32,197 nucleotides of DNA from Cyanobium sp. FGCU52 (lineage in GTDB: Bacteria > Cyanobacteriota > Cyanobacteriia > PCC-6307 > Cyanobiaceae): the NCBI GenBank assembly GCA_024958715.1, contig JANWUS010000013.1:1-32197 (forward strand), read 5' to 3'. The notes below the pieces were generated by a model that was not told the DNA's origin, ran no database searches, and saw nothing but the letters and a program-made list of their open reading frames with translations. A program made the translations under genes and the position numbers. Of this stretch, positions 1-7,008 are shown in pieces (the first letter of the stretch is position 1; the number at the start of each line of letters is the position of its first letter).

Positions 1-57
1 AGTCCAACAACTGGATAAGATCGCGGCTTACGCGCGATCTATCCTTGTTCGTTAGCT
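1..57 (+). repeat. attC recombination site of an off-window integron cassette (attC0)
   Basis: This is a folded integron recombination site. The outer left box AGTCCAAC (1-8) is of RYYYAAC form, and the right box GTTAGCT is at 51-57. GGAT (13-16) and GATCGCG (19-25) pair with CGCGATC (33-39) and ATCC (41-44) around a 7-base loop, with unpaired AA facing a single T. The predicted crossover is between G51 and T52. The cassette this site belongs to lies left of the window and should begin with TTGGACT. The length of about 57 bp is at the short end for attC sites. No secondary-structure program was run. Confidence 0.8.
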
Positions 58-969
58 GGCTTCATCCTTGTTACGGAGAGCCCTGTCCAGCTATTTCGAT
101 TTCTTGAGGATATCATCTGAACTTTGGCTAACCTTGTTTTCGTTTTCTGAGTCCGGAAGCTCTTCTGCAACCCTAATGCTGGCCTCGACGATTACTTCGG
201 CACGCGGCCGCTCGATCAATGCCAATTTGGCGGCTGGACCTGCAACCGAAGCAAGTCCCCAGGCCAAGCGTGTCAGGCACTCGATCTGGCCGTCCTCCTG
301 ATAGACGCCTCCAAGGGTGGGTATGCCATGATGATTGTGAGCCTGAGGGCGAACATTCGGCGCTGGATGTACTGCAATCATGCAGAGCCAGGCATAGTCT
401 GTCTGGTCATGCGGCACAATGCTGCCGGCGGCCTCGATCGCCTTGCGAACGCCAAACGGGGAATAGCGGGATCGGCGGTCTTTCTCCGGAAGATCTATCC
501 AGTCGCGCAGCTCATCGGGCTTGATATAGAATAACCACATAAGATTTCCAATTTCTGCGATTCCGCGAGCCAGCGCAAGAGCTTGATCATAGTGGCCGAA
601 ATCGATTAGCCGTAGTGCCGCTCGACTTGAGCCAACTGCTCGGCCCACAAGATCCTCAATCACGTGCTCCTTGCCGTGGCAGCCCCAGTAACAGGATGCC
701 ATCCGATCAAGCAAGGAGAGCAAGGTGCCGAGATTCTCGTACGTCCTCTGTGCAGATTGTGGCAAATGCTGTAGTTGTTCGCGTGACTTTGCTGCACAGG
801 TGTCTTGGTGGCGTGCAGATAGGTCAAGGAAGGCAGCGCCTTCCGGGGTGTTTCGGCTCGAGTCTTCGTTCATTGCTAACGGTTCCAGCTAACGCCAGCG
901 ATCAGCGGCCCGCGACCGCTGACGAAACTACAACCAGACGGCGGCTCGCGGGTCCGCTGCATCGCTTGG
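52..969 (+). mobile_element. Complete integron gene cassette 1 (gene reversed)
   Basis: The cassette runs from the crossover point of attC0 (G51|T52) to that of attC1 (G969|T970), about 918 bp. Its first bases, read with the preceding G as GTTAGCTGG (51-59), are the exact reverse complement of CCAGCTAAC (885-893), the R'' box of its own attC. That is the signature of one cassette excising as a circle. Its only convincing gene is on the opposite strand, pointing away from attC1, so an array promoter reading in the + direction would not express it. Confidence 0.78.
91..873 (-). CDS. Cassette-borne hypothetical protein, 260 aa
   Basis: No function is recognised. The protein looks soluble and mostly alpha-helical, with no signal peptide or membrane segment. 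The central part (roughly residues 70-120) is rich in Ala, Leu and Gly with a pattern of long amphipathic helices, loosely like the DUF5677 type of uncharacterised protein; this likeness is weak. The C-terminus is polar with Ser/Asp/Lys runs. The start is ATG at 873, 21 bases inside the preceding attC structure, with no clear ribosome-binding site. The gene sits reversed in cassette 1 and ends 33 bases before the attC0 R' box. Because it is reversed it probably carries its own promoter upstream of 873. Confidence 0.6.
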   Translation of the reverse strand: MNEDSSRNTPEGAAFLDLSARHQDTCAAKSREQLQHLPQSAQRTYENLGTLLSLLDRMASCYWGCHGKEHVIEDLVGRAVGSSRAALRLIDFGHYDQALALARGIAEIGNLMWLFYIKPDELRDWIDLPEKDRRSRYSPFGVRKAIEAAGSIVPHDQTDYAWLCMIAVHPAPNVRPQAHNHHGIPTLGGVYQEDGQIECLTRLAWGLASVAGPAAKLALIERPRAEVIVEASIRVAEELPDSENENKVSQSSDDILKKSK

Positions 970-976
970 TTCTGTG
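885..976 (+). repeat. attC recombination site of cassette 1 (attC1)
   Basis: R'' box CCAGCTAAC is at 885-893 and R' box GTTCTGTG at 969-976. AGCGATCAGCGGCCCGCGA (897-915) pairs with TCGCGGGTCCGCT (946-958) and ATCGCT (961-966), leaving unpaired single bases as expected for strand choice in an attC. The variable terminal part between the arms is about 30 bases. R' belongs to the next cassette and R'' to this one, so the two outer boxes do not match each other. That is normal for inserted cassettes. Confidence 0.8.
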
Positions 977-1279
977 AGCGTAAAGGAGACGACGATGGGC
1001 GACATTGCCAAAGACGAATGGGGCCGAATGGTGCGAGTCACCGGATTTCGCGGTGGCTATTTGGTCTGCGAACGCATCGACAAGTACGGCCGCAAGAACG
1101 GCGGCATGGCGATGTACTGCCACAGCGAACTCAAGCCGGCGAAGTTGTCGAAACGGCCAGCCAAGAAAGCGGCGAAGCGGAAAAGCAAGGCGAGCAAGTA
1201 GCCACAGAACGCCAGCCTTCAGCTGCTGTCGAAAGCCGGAGCGTAGCGAAGGCTGTAGGCAGTCAGCTGCAAGGCGTTG
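970..1279 (+). mobile_element. Complete integron gene cassette 2
   Basis: The cassette runs from G969|T970 to G1279|T1280, about 310 bp. It begins GTTCTGTG (with the preceding G), and its attC R'' box CACAGAAC (1203-1210) is the exact reverse complement. The cassette is tightly packed: the ribosome-binding site begins about 14 bases after the boundary and the stop codon touches the attC. Unlike cassette 1, its gene has the canonical orientation. Confidence 0.78.
995..1201 (+). CDS. Small basic cassette protein, 68 aa
   Basis: No family is recognised. The start is the ATG at 995, preceded by AAAGGAG at 983-989, a strong ribosome-binding site; a GTG at 974 is in frame but has no such site. The first 50 residues look like a compact beta-rich domain with the pattern GRMVRVTGFRGGYLVCER. 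The last 17 are almost all Lys, Ala and Arg, a tail of the kind that binds nucleic acid or other polyanions. The stop codon lies one base before the attC R'' box, as in compact cassettes. DNA or RNA binding is an inference from charge only. Confidence 0.65.
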   Translation: MGDIAKDEWGRMVRVTGFRGGYLVCERIDKYGRKNGGMAMYCHSELKPAKLSKRPAKKAAKRKSKASK

Positions 1280-1285
1280 TTCGGC
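1203..1285 (+). repeat. attC recombination site of cassette 2 (attC2)
   Basis: R'' box CACAGAAC is at 1203-1210. GCC and CCTTCAGCTG (about 1211-1223) pair with CAGCTGCAAGGC (1264-1275), with extrahelical bases. The R' region GTTGTTCGGC is at 1276-1285, with the crossover expected at G1279|T1280. An inner smaller hairpin (AGCC..GGCT) lies between the arms. The next unit therefore starts TTCGGCGCGG. Confidence 0.75.
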
Positions 1286-1535
1286 GCGGACTCGGCCAGA
1301 GAGCCAAGGTGTATGCGAGTCCGGCACCGATCTCATTTGTGTGGAGTAGAGCGTGGTGCTGAATGTCTGTATGCGAATTTTTCTGTCTAAGCATGCAATA
1401 CAACCTCCTTACCCAACCACATACCTCATGCTTGTCTGTCTGGCTGTATGAACCATTGTGGTCACTAAAACCGATCAGCATAAGGGCGGGTCCATTTCAT
1501 TAGAGCCCTACGCTCCGCCCCGCCCGCGCCGCCGG
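1280..1535. other. Start of an unresolved third cassette or end of the array
   Basis: If a third cassette begins at 1280 its attC should contain an R'' box complementary to TTCGGCGCGG. No such box within a hairpin was found downstream. The last attC may be lost, or the array may simply end here and run into flanking DNA. No credible gene is visible; a 72-codon minus-strand frame (1263-1481) has no coding character. Confidence 0.4.
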
Positions 1536-4500
1536 TCATAAGCGATTCAGGATGTTCTCTAGTAGAGAGATGCGTATCGCCAGATTGCGCCCCTGTGTGG
1601 AGGTCTGGAAGGCGGTGTAAGAGTCCAGTCGCACAAACAGCGAGGGTCGAAATGCGCCGGGATCGAGCGTCACGAACGACTCCAGCCCGTAGTCGGTGCG
1701 GAGTTGCGCCACATCGGTGAAGTCGTATCGCGTCACCATTCGCACCGCTTCCCTCAGCATCATTTCCTTAAGCCACGCCTGATTGTCGGGCAGTGTGAGG
1801 GTTGCCAGTGGCCCATTTGCCTGAATGGTCAAAGGCAGTTGATCCGACACAATGTCCGCAATGTTGATGCGATAGTCCATCAAAGGAAGGATGTTGATGC
1901 CCCCGGCGAACGCCTTGCGAAAGTTCAGCGTCTCCAGAATGCCCAGATGGACCGGGACTGTGAAACGGGTCTCACACGTCAACCAGGTCTGGCGCTCCGC
2001 CACGTCCCAACTCGTCACCGTTTTGCAGAGTATGGTCCCCGGAACCGGCTCGGGACCGGGATCATCCGGTAGCGGCGTCCTATCTGGTGGCGAAAACAGA
2101 TAGCCAAACCGCATATCCTCCAGCCTTCCGCGAACAGGCACGCCATCCATATCATTCGCAGGGCCGTCAGATCTGCGCTGAAACCGGCCTTCGATCAGCG
2201 TTCCGCCGAATCGCGGGTCTGGCGATGGGCCAGGGCGGGGCTCCCTTCTCGGTCCAAACGGGTCGCGGGGATCGAGCAGTTTTGCGGCGAATCGGGTCAC
2301 ATCTTCGCACACGTCGTAAGTGACGGTCACGAAGCGCGACACCCCTGTCTCGATGCTGACTCGAAGTTCCAGATCGGCTACAGGCTCACCCGGAGGTGAA
2401 GCATTCAGATCGCGCAGCCGAATATTCATTGAGCCGACCTGAATCAGGCAGGAGTAGCCCCAGTACGATGCCTGTACACCCGGTTGCAAAATGAGACCCG
2501 GTGGCGGTCCCTGCTGCGAGATAGCGGGGCGGGGCGGCATCCCGGTCAGGTCGGGCGATTCCACCCACCAGTCCACCTCGGAGATTGTTCCGTCCGGTTT
2601 GCGTGTCATCAAAGGTCCTGCGCTGCTGCGTCTACGAAGATCCCAAAGTGTCGCCGCGACGTAGGCATTCGACATCACGACCGCCAGATCGCTGTCCAGT
2701 GCCTCTCCTTCGGGCGGGAAGACCATCGGCCCAAAATTGTGCGCAGTGCTAGAAAGAGAAGCATCTGTCTCTAAGTGGAAGCTCCCATCCGGCGTCATCC
2801 GCCCGCGATAGGCTATTTTCCTCACTTCCGGTACAGCCTTCTGCTCCGGGAATCGTTCCCTGTAAGTGACGGAATTAATCTTCACGATCTCGCCGGGGTT
2901 AAGCAGGGGAATCTGCCGCAGCGCTGCATCGATAGGTTCGGACAACTTGCCCGCAAGCGCTTTCAGCACGCCTTCTAGAATGTCGTCCCCAATAATGGCG
3001 GCCAGAAGCGCCCCAACTATATCCAACAGGTAACTCAGTCCCAAGCTGAGTATCGCCGCGAACCAGTCGTCGAACAGACTTAGGCTGACAGCAATGTTCC
3101 CGAAACTTGGTTCGCCAACCAGCAGGCGCAGTTCCGGCGTACTGGAAACGGCCTCATCCTGATGCGCGTAGAGAAAGACGGGCAGCTCAATCTCCGTCGC
3201 CTCCACCGAGGCCGAACCTGAATGGAACAACGCGAAGAGACAGGGCGGGCAGAACAGGCCCAGGAAGAAGGTCTTCGCGCTGAACGTCGGCTCGATGTCT
3301 ACCCCGCAATCGATCTCGAGCCTCTGGAGACGCAGACCGGTGAACAGACCGACGCGCACCTGATCCCACTCTGAGAAATCGGGAAAGAGCGGCTGCAAGA
3401 TGGAAGCGCCACCGTTATCCACAAACCGGAACGGCGCAAGGAGAGGCTGCCGCCCGAAGTCCAGCTGGTGTGTCCACTCACCGATTTCGACGTTCACCCA
3501 GTCTTCCAGACTATCAACGCGGATGGTACGCAGCGCATCGGAGTAGAATACCTGCGCCCCCTGCCGCGTGCGGACATTCGGCAGGTTCGGCGAGACATCG
3601 ATCTGTGGGAATAAGTTGCCGAGCCAGATGCGCCCCAATTCTTTCAACTGTCCGAGCTCTGAGGCGGCTTCGCCCGGCTGTGGCGTATAGTCCTGAAGCA
3701 GCGGGTCGGCGCAACTCAACAGCTCAAGGATCAACTGCGCGTCACTGGTTGCATTGCGTCCGCAGTTGGCGATGTCGCGAGCTGCGTAGTCTTGAAGCGC
3801 GGGGCGTAGAAGCCGTTGATCAACACGGGCGAGGAATCGCTGCCACTTGAATTTTTGTGTCGCGTCGGTCAGCGCGTTGACAGCCTGCGTGAAGTCGCCG
3901 CTGAACATCCCAAGATTCAGTTGCCCGAGTTCGACAGCGAGCAGCACCAACCCGATACGGATCAGCGTTGACGGCAGGACAGAACGATCTGGAGCGTTCT
4001 GCGGCCTCGGTGCGTTCGCTTCCACCTGATGCGGCCACCGGTGCGTCTCGAAGATAAATCGCTGCCCGGCGAACTCGCCCAGATAACTAGAGACGTTGTT
4101 GACGGCATCGATAGCTCTGGTAATCAGCGTGTCGGAAAAGAGAACCTTCACATCCTCGTCTGGCATCAACGCGAAGAGACGTTCGCCAGCGCGTGCGGGA
4201 GCCGCGTCGTCCTCGTCCAGTGCCCGGCGAACAATGTCCGGCGTGGGCAGTCCGTCACCATTGCGGCGGGGCTTCTGGAGCGGGCGCCGGTCTCCGGCGG
4301 GATGACGATAGTCTGCCGGTCTTTCAAAATCTCTAGCCTGATATGGCTCCTCTTGAACGCTTTCCAATTCGATGCGGACACCCGTAGTGCCGTCGGGCAG
4401 GCGCGCCTCGATCCGCGTCGGAAGGCCGAGGTCTTCCACGAGTGACGCCTGCAATGGCAGCAGTGTCCGCCACCAGAGGTTCAGGCAGGGAGGGCGAAAC

Positions 4501-4940
4501 CTCGTCTCGGTAGCGGTCTCGATCCAGAGAGTGACCCTGCCGAACCCGGCGAAGTCAAGGGGAATAGCATGTTGTTCCGTCTCTCCGACCAGTTTGCTGG
4601 TTCCGAGCTGCCGCTCGATCCGCCCATGATCGGCCTGTGCACGGGGAGGCCGAACAGGAAAGGCGCTCCAGGTGCGGGTAGCGTGGTAAAGGATTTCCGG
4701 TGGCAGTTTGCGTGGGTGAAGCAGGGTGGCCTGTGGCGTTCCGTGTTCATCCGCCCAGTCACACCGGAACCCACCGGGGGAGAATTGCAGCTGATGGGTC
4801 AGCAGGGAAGGTTTGTAACGTCTCTTGCGACCGTCCGTCTCGTGTGACTCTGTTTTCTCCGGGGCTGTTAGCTGCTGTTCGAGCAGACGAAGGTTGCCGG
4901 ATGTGTGGTAGCGCAAATGGAGCGTTCGTTTCTGTCTCAT
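1536..4940 (-). CDS. Large uncharacterised protein, 1134 aa
   Basis: The function is not recognised. The gene has a good start: ATG at 4940 with GGAGAG about 10 bases upstream. There is no signal peptide. The N-terminal 250 residues are Arg/Pro-rich and polar. Around residues 555-575 there is a Cys/Phe-rich stretch (LFCPPCLFALF). Around residues 620-670 two hydrophobic amphipathic segments occur (ILSLGLSYLLDIVGALLAAI) that could dock on a membrane or form a lipid-binding tube. The C-terminal half is beta-rich with many Pro-rich loops. A tubular lipid-binding (BPI/TULIP-like) fold is a speculative alternative. It lies beside the cassette array and has lower GC than the genes after 7 kb, so it is probably horizontally acquired. 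Confidence 0.65.
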   Translation of the reverse strand: MRQKRTLHLRYHTSGNLRLLEQQLTAPEKTESHETDGRKRRYKPSLLTHQLQFSPGGFRCDWADEHGTPQATLLHPRKLPPEILYHATRTWSAFPVRPPRAQADHGRIERQLGTSKLVGETEQHAIPLDFAGFGRVTLWIETATETRFRPPCLNLWWRTLLPLQASLVEDLGLPTRIEARLPDGTTGVRIELESVQEEPYQARDFERPADYRHPAGDRRPLQKPRRNGDGLPTPDIVRRALDEDDAAPARAGERLFALMPDEDVKVLFSDTLITRAIDAVNNVSSYLGEFAGQRFIFETHRWPHQVEANAPRPQNAPDRSVLPSTLIRIGLVLLAVELGQLNLGMFSGDFTQAVNALTDATQKFKWQRFLARVDQRLLRPALQDYAARDIANCGRNATSDAQLILELLSCADPLLQDYTPQPGEAASELGQLKELGRIWLGNLFPQIDVSPNLPNVRTRQGAQVFYSDALRTIRVDSLEDWVNVEIGEWTHQLDFGRQPLLAPFRFVDNGGASILQPLFPDFSEWDQVRVGLFTGLRLQRLEIDCGVDIEPTFSAKTFFLGLFCPPCLFALFHSGSASVEATEIELPVFLYAHQDEAVSSTPELRLLVGEPSFGNIAVSLSLFDDWFAAILSLGLSYLLDIVGALLAAIIGDDILEGVLKALAGKLSEPIDAALRQIPLLNPGEIVKINSVTYRERFPEQKAVPEVRKIAYRGRMTPDGSFHLETDASLSSTAHNFGPMVFPPEGEALDSDLAVVMSNAYVAATLWDLRRRSSAGPLMTRKPDGTISEVDWWVESPDLTGMPPRPAISQQGPPPGLILQPGVQASYWGYSCLIQVGSMNIRLRDLNASPPGEPVADLELRVSIETGVSRFVTVTYDVCEDVTRFAAKLLDPRDPFGPRREPRPGPSPDPRFGGTLIEGRFQRRSDGPANDMDGVPVRGRLEDMRFGYLFSPPDRTPLPDDPGPEPVPGTILCKTVTSWDVAERQTWLTCETRFTVPVHLGILETLNFRKAFAGGINILPLMDYRINIADIVSDQLPLTIQANGPLATLTLPDNQAWLKEMMLREAVRMVTRYDFTDVAQLRTDYGLESFVTLDPGAFRPSLFVRLDSYTAFQTSTQGRNLAIRISLLENILNRL

Positions 4941-5095
4941 GTCGCTTCTCTCCTACGAATAACCAGATTGCATAAACACAAACGTACCAAAACAGCATTA
5001 GCGTTACTTGAGCTGCAACAAAGCTTCGCAAGCCCTCGTCGCGAGACCGACCAGGCCGTAAAGAAGTACAGGACTACCACTCAGGGGTCAGGCCA

Positions 5096-6054
5096 TTACC
5101 CCAGAACAGGATCCAGTACCAAGAGGGCCTTTCCCTCACAGAGTTCATGCAGGCCTTTGGGAAAGAAGAAAAGTGCCAAGGTGCCCTGGAGCATGCTCGC
5201 TGGCCAGACGGTTTCCGCTGCCCGCGGTGCGGTGCTTCTGATCACTTTGGCGAGAGCCTTAATGACCGACGAAAAAGATTCCAATGCAAGAACTGTCGCC
5301 ATCAACCAACGGTCACGGCTGGTACAGTCTTCGATTCATCAAGTTGCCCCTGGCCACTTAGTTTCTGGCAATTTAATTTATCAGTCATGCAAAGAGCGGC
5401 ATTTCCGCAATGGAGCTCGGGCGCCATCTTGGCGTGACCTATCCCACAAGTAGGAAGATCAGACACAAGCTGATGCGGGCAATGCAGGAGCAAGATAGCC
5501 TGTAATTGTTTCAGGGAATCGTTCAGATAGACGATGCTTACTTTTGTGGAGAACTCAGTGTCGGCAAGGCAGGGCGCGGATCGGAAAACAAGGTTTCGTT
5601 CGTCGCGGCCGTGGAATTGAATGAGAACAGGAGGCCGGTCCGCATCATGAAGAGACGAGTGAGTGGATTTACGCTTGAAGCCATTAAGGACTGGGCAGAG
5701 GCGCATGTTGTGCCGGGGAGCACCGTCTTTCCCGATGGCGTAGGATGCTCCTGTGGCGCAGCCGAGGCGAGCCGCAAGCATGTGGTCGAAGTTGCGGGAG
5801 GCAGGAAGCCAAAAGATATCCCAAGCTTTCAGTGGCTAAACACAATCCTTAGAAATGTTAAAATAGCTTTGAGCGGGGCTTATCACGCCTTTGACTTCAA
5901 GAAATATGAGGATCGCTACTTGGCTGAGATCGACTACCGATTCAACCGCCGGTTCAATCTAATGATTTTGCCGCAACGCTTACTGATCGCTTGTCTTGTA
6001 TGTCGGCCGCTCCCAGAGCCCTTGCTTCGCTCTGCGGAGCTTTGTTGCTGATCA
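5096..6054 (+). pseudogene. Degenerate IS1595-family transposase
   Basis: The reading frame is broken but the family is clear. The N-terminal segment (from about 5102) has the zinc ribbon CPRCGASDHF..FQCKNC (about 5216-5300) followed by TAGTVFDSS. Coding then shifts frame near 5338, reading KLPLAT, TAG, FLAI, TAA, FISHAKSG. It continues as MELGRHLGV..RKIRHKLMRAM to a TAA at about 5503. The catalytic half is open from 5506 to 6051, with VQIDDAYFCGE (first acidic residue), PDGVGC, and the family C-terminus KPKDIPSFQWLNT, YHAFDFKKY and YRFNRRF. Stops and shifts mean no active transposase is made. Terminal inverted repeats could not be matched. Confidence 0.88.
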
Positions 6055-6518
6055 GGTAGCGTTATGATGAATCAGTTGAATTGAGAGCGGTGAGTAAGTT
6101 TACGCCTCCCATTGTGCCATGATGAGAGACAGTTATTGCGTGTTAGGTCGCCAGCAGCAGGCAACGAGCATAGCCAGTACTCTGCACGGCTCTCAGAAAG
6201 GCCGAGAATCCTATATTCAATGGGGAAGAGATCGAGTGCCCGGTTCCTCTACAAGCTCACGAATCTGCCCGCAGATCTAGGAAGTCTCAAAGCTATTTTG
6301 CCAATTGCCACTGTTGCTGTCGCACCTCCTTCCCACTCCGGTGGAACTGCAGCCGAACGCTTATTGGATGGTTTCCGAGAACCACAGTACCGCTCCTGCT
6401 GCTTTCCGTGAACCACTTCCACTTAGTCAAGCAAACCCTAGCAACTGCAGGCGCTGTCGGTTTCATGCGTTCATGGCGAACGGTGGTTATCGAACCCGCT
6501 ATCCACTTGTAGCGGCTG
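6055..6518. other. Gene-free stretch between IS relic and integrase relic
   Basis: No gene, RNA or repeat can be supported here. Frames of 60-99 codons exist but show no family motifs, ribosome-binding sites or host-like codon use. Composition is mixed and near 50% GC, in line with decayed mobile DNA. A GCCGAAC near 6352 was checked as a possible attC box for a third cassette and did not fold. Confidence 0.6.
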
Positions 6519-6776
6519 CTACATCCAGTCAGCTGGGCTGATGACGCCCACCAGGCCGCGCTTGAGCACGTGGGTATCGATCATTGTGGTGTTGAGATCC
6601 GAGTGCCCCTTTAGTTCCTGGATGGTTCGGATGTGCTGCCCCTGTTCCAGCAGTTGCGTTGCCAAGAAGTGGCGGAAGCGATGGCCAATGGCAATCAACG
6701 GTTCGGCTGGGGACCACACATCACCAGCCCCATCCCGAGCGGCGACTGGGTGCTCGCGGGCAAGCGCATCGTGCGT
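6519..6776 (-). pseudogene. intI: Integron integrase (IntI) C-terminal relic, Tyr to Asp
   Basis: The C-terminal 54 residues (6683 down to 6519) match the end of integron integrases. They include [12 protein letters not shown] (the HxxR box), [14 protein letters not shown] (the second His region), and then THVL, KRG and GV.SPAD, a tail typical of IntI rather than XerC/D. The catalytic Tyr in the usual TTMIYTHVL is Asp here (codon GAT, 6578-6576). Just upstream, [18 protein letters not shown] (about 6767-6716) resembles the IntI-specific ALARKYPNAAREW segment. It runs almost directly into HRF, so about 40 residues seem deleted. The N-terminal two thirds and attI are missing. It cannot be catalytically active. 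Confidence 0.82.
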
Positions 6777-7008
6777 CAGCACCCGAGCCGTCCGTCTGCC
6801 CCGGCTTTGCCGCCAGCAAACACCACGAGGGCGAGGGGTCGATGCCAATGCGCTGGCGGCTGGCAGCACAGGCAGACGTCAGAGCAGGGTGACCAGCCCG
6901 GTCGGACCGTCCAGGTCAGCCGCCTGATCGGTGAGGGCAGCCATCCGGCTCCGACGACCACGCCCACGGCTCCCGGCGCATGGCTTCCTGAGGGGCCATG
7001 CTCTGCTG

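Noticed and set aside
1263..1481. 72-codon minus-strand frame after attC2
   Set aside because: It starts without a ribosome-binding site, runs into the attC hairpin, and its protein has no recognisable feature.
5080..6090. Terminal inverted repeats of the IS1595 element
   Set aside because: GGGGTCAGG at about 5090 could be a left end, but no matching right end or target duplication was found near 6040-6080.
6340..6430. GCCGAACGC as R'' box of a third attC matching cassette start TTCGGC
   Set aside because: The match is only seven bases, the rest of the cassette start is not matched, and the following 80 bases do not fold into paired arms with a GTT box.
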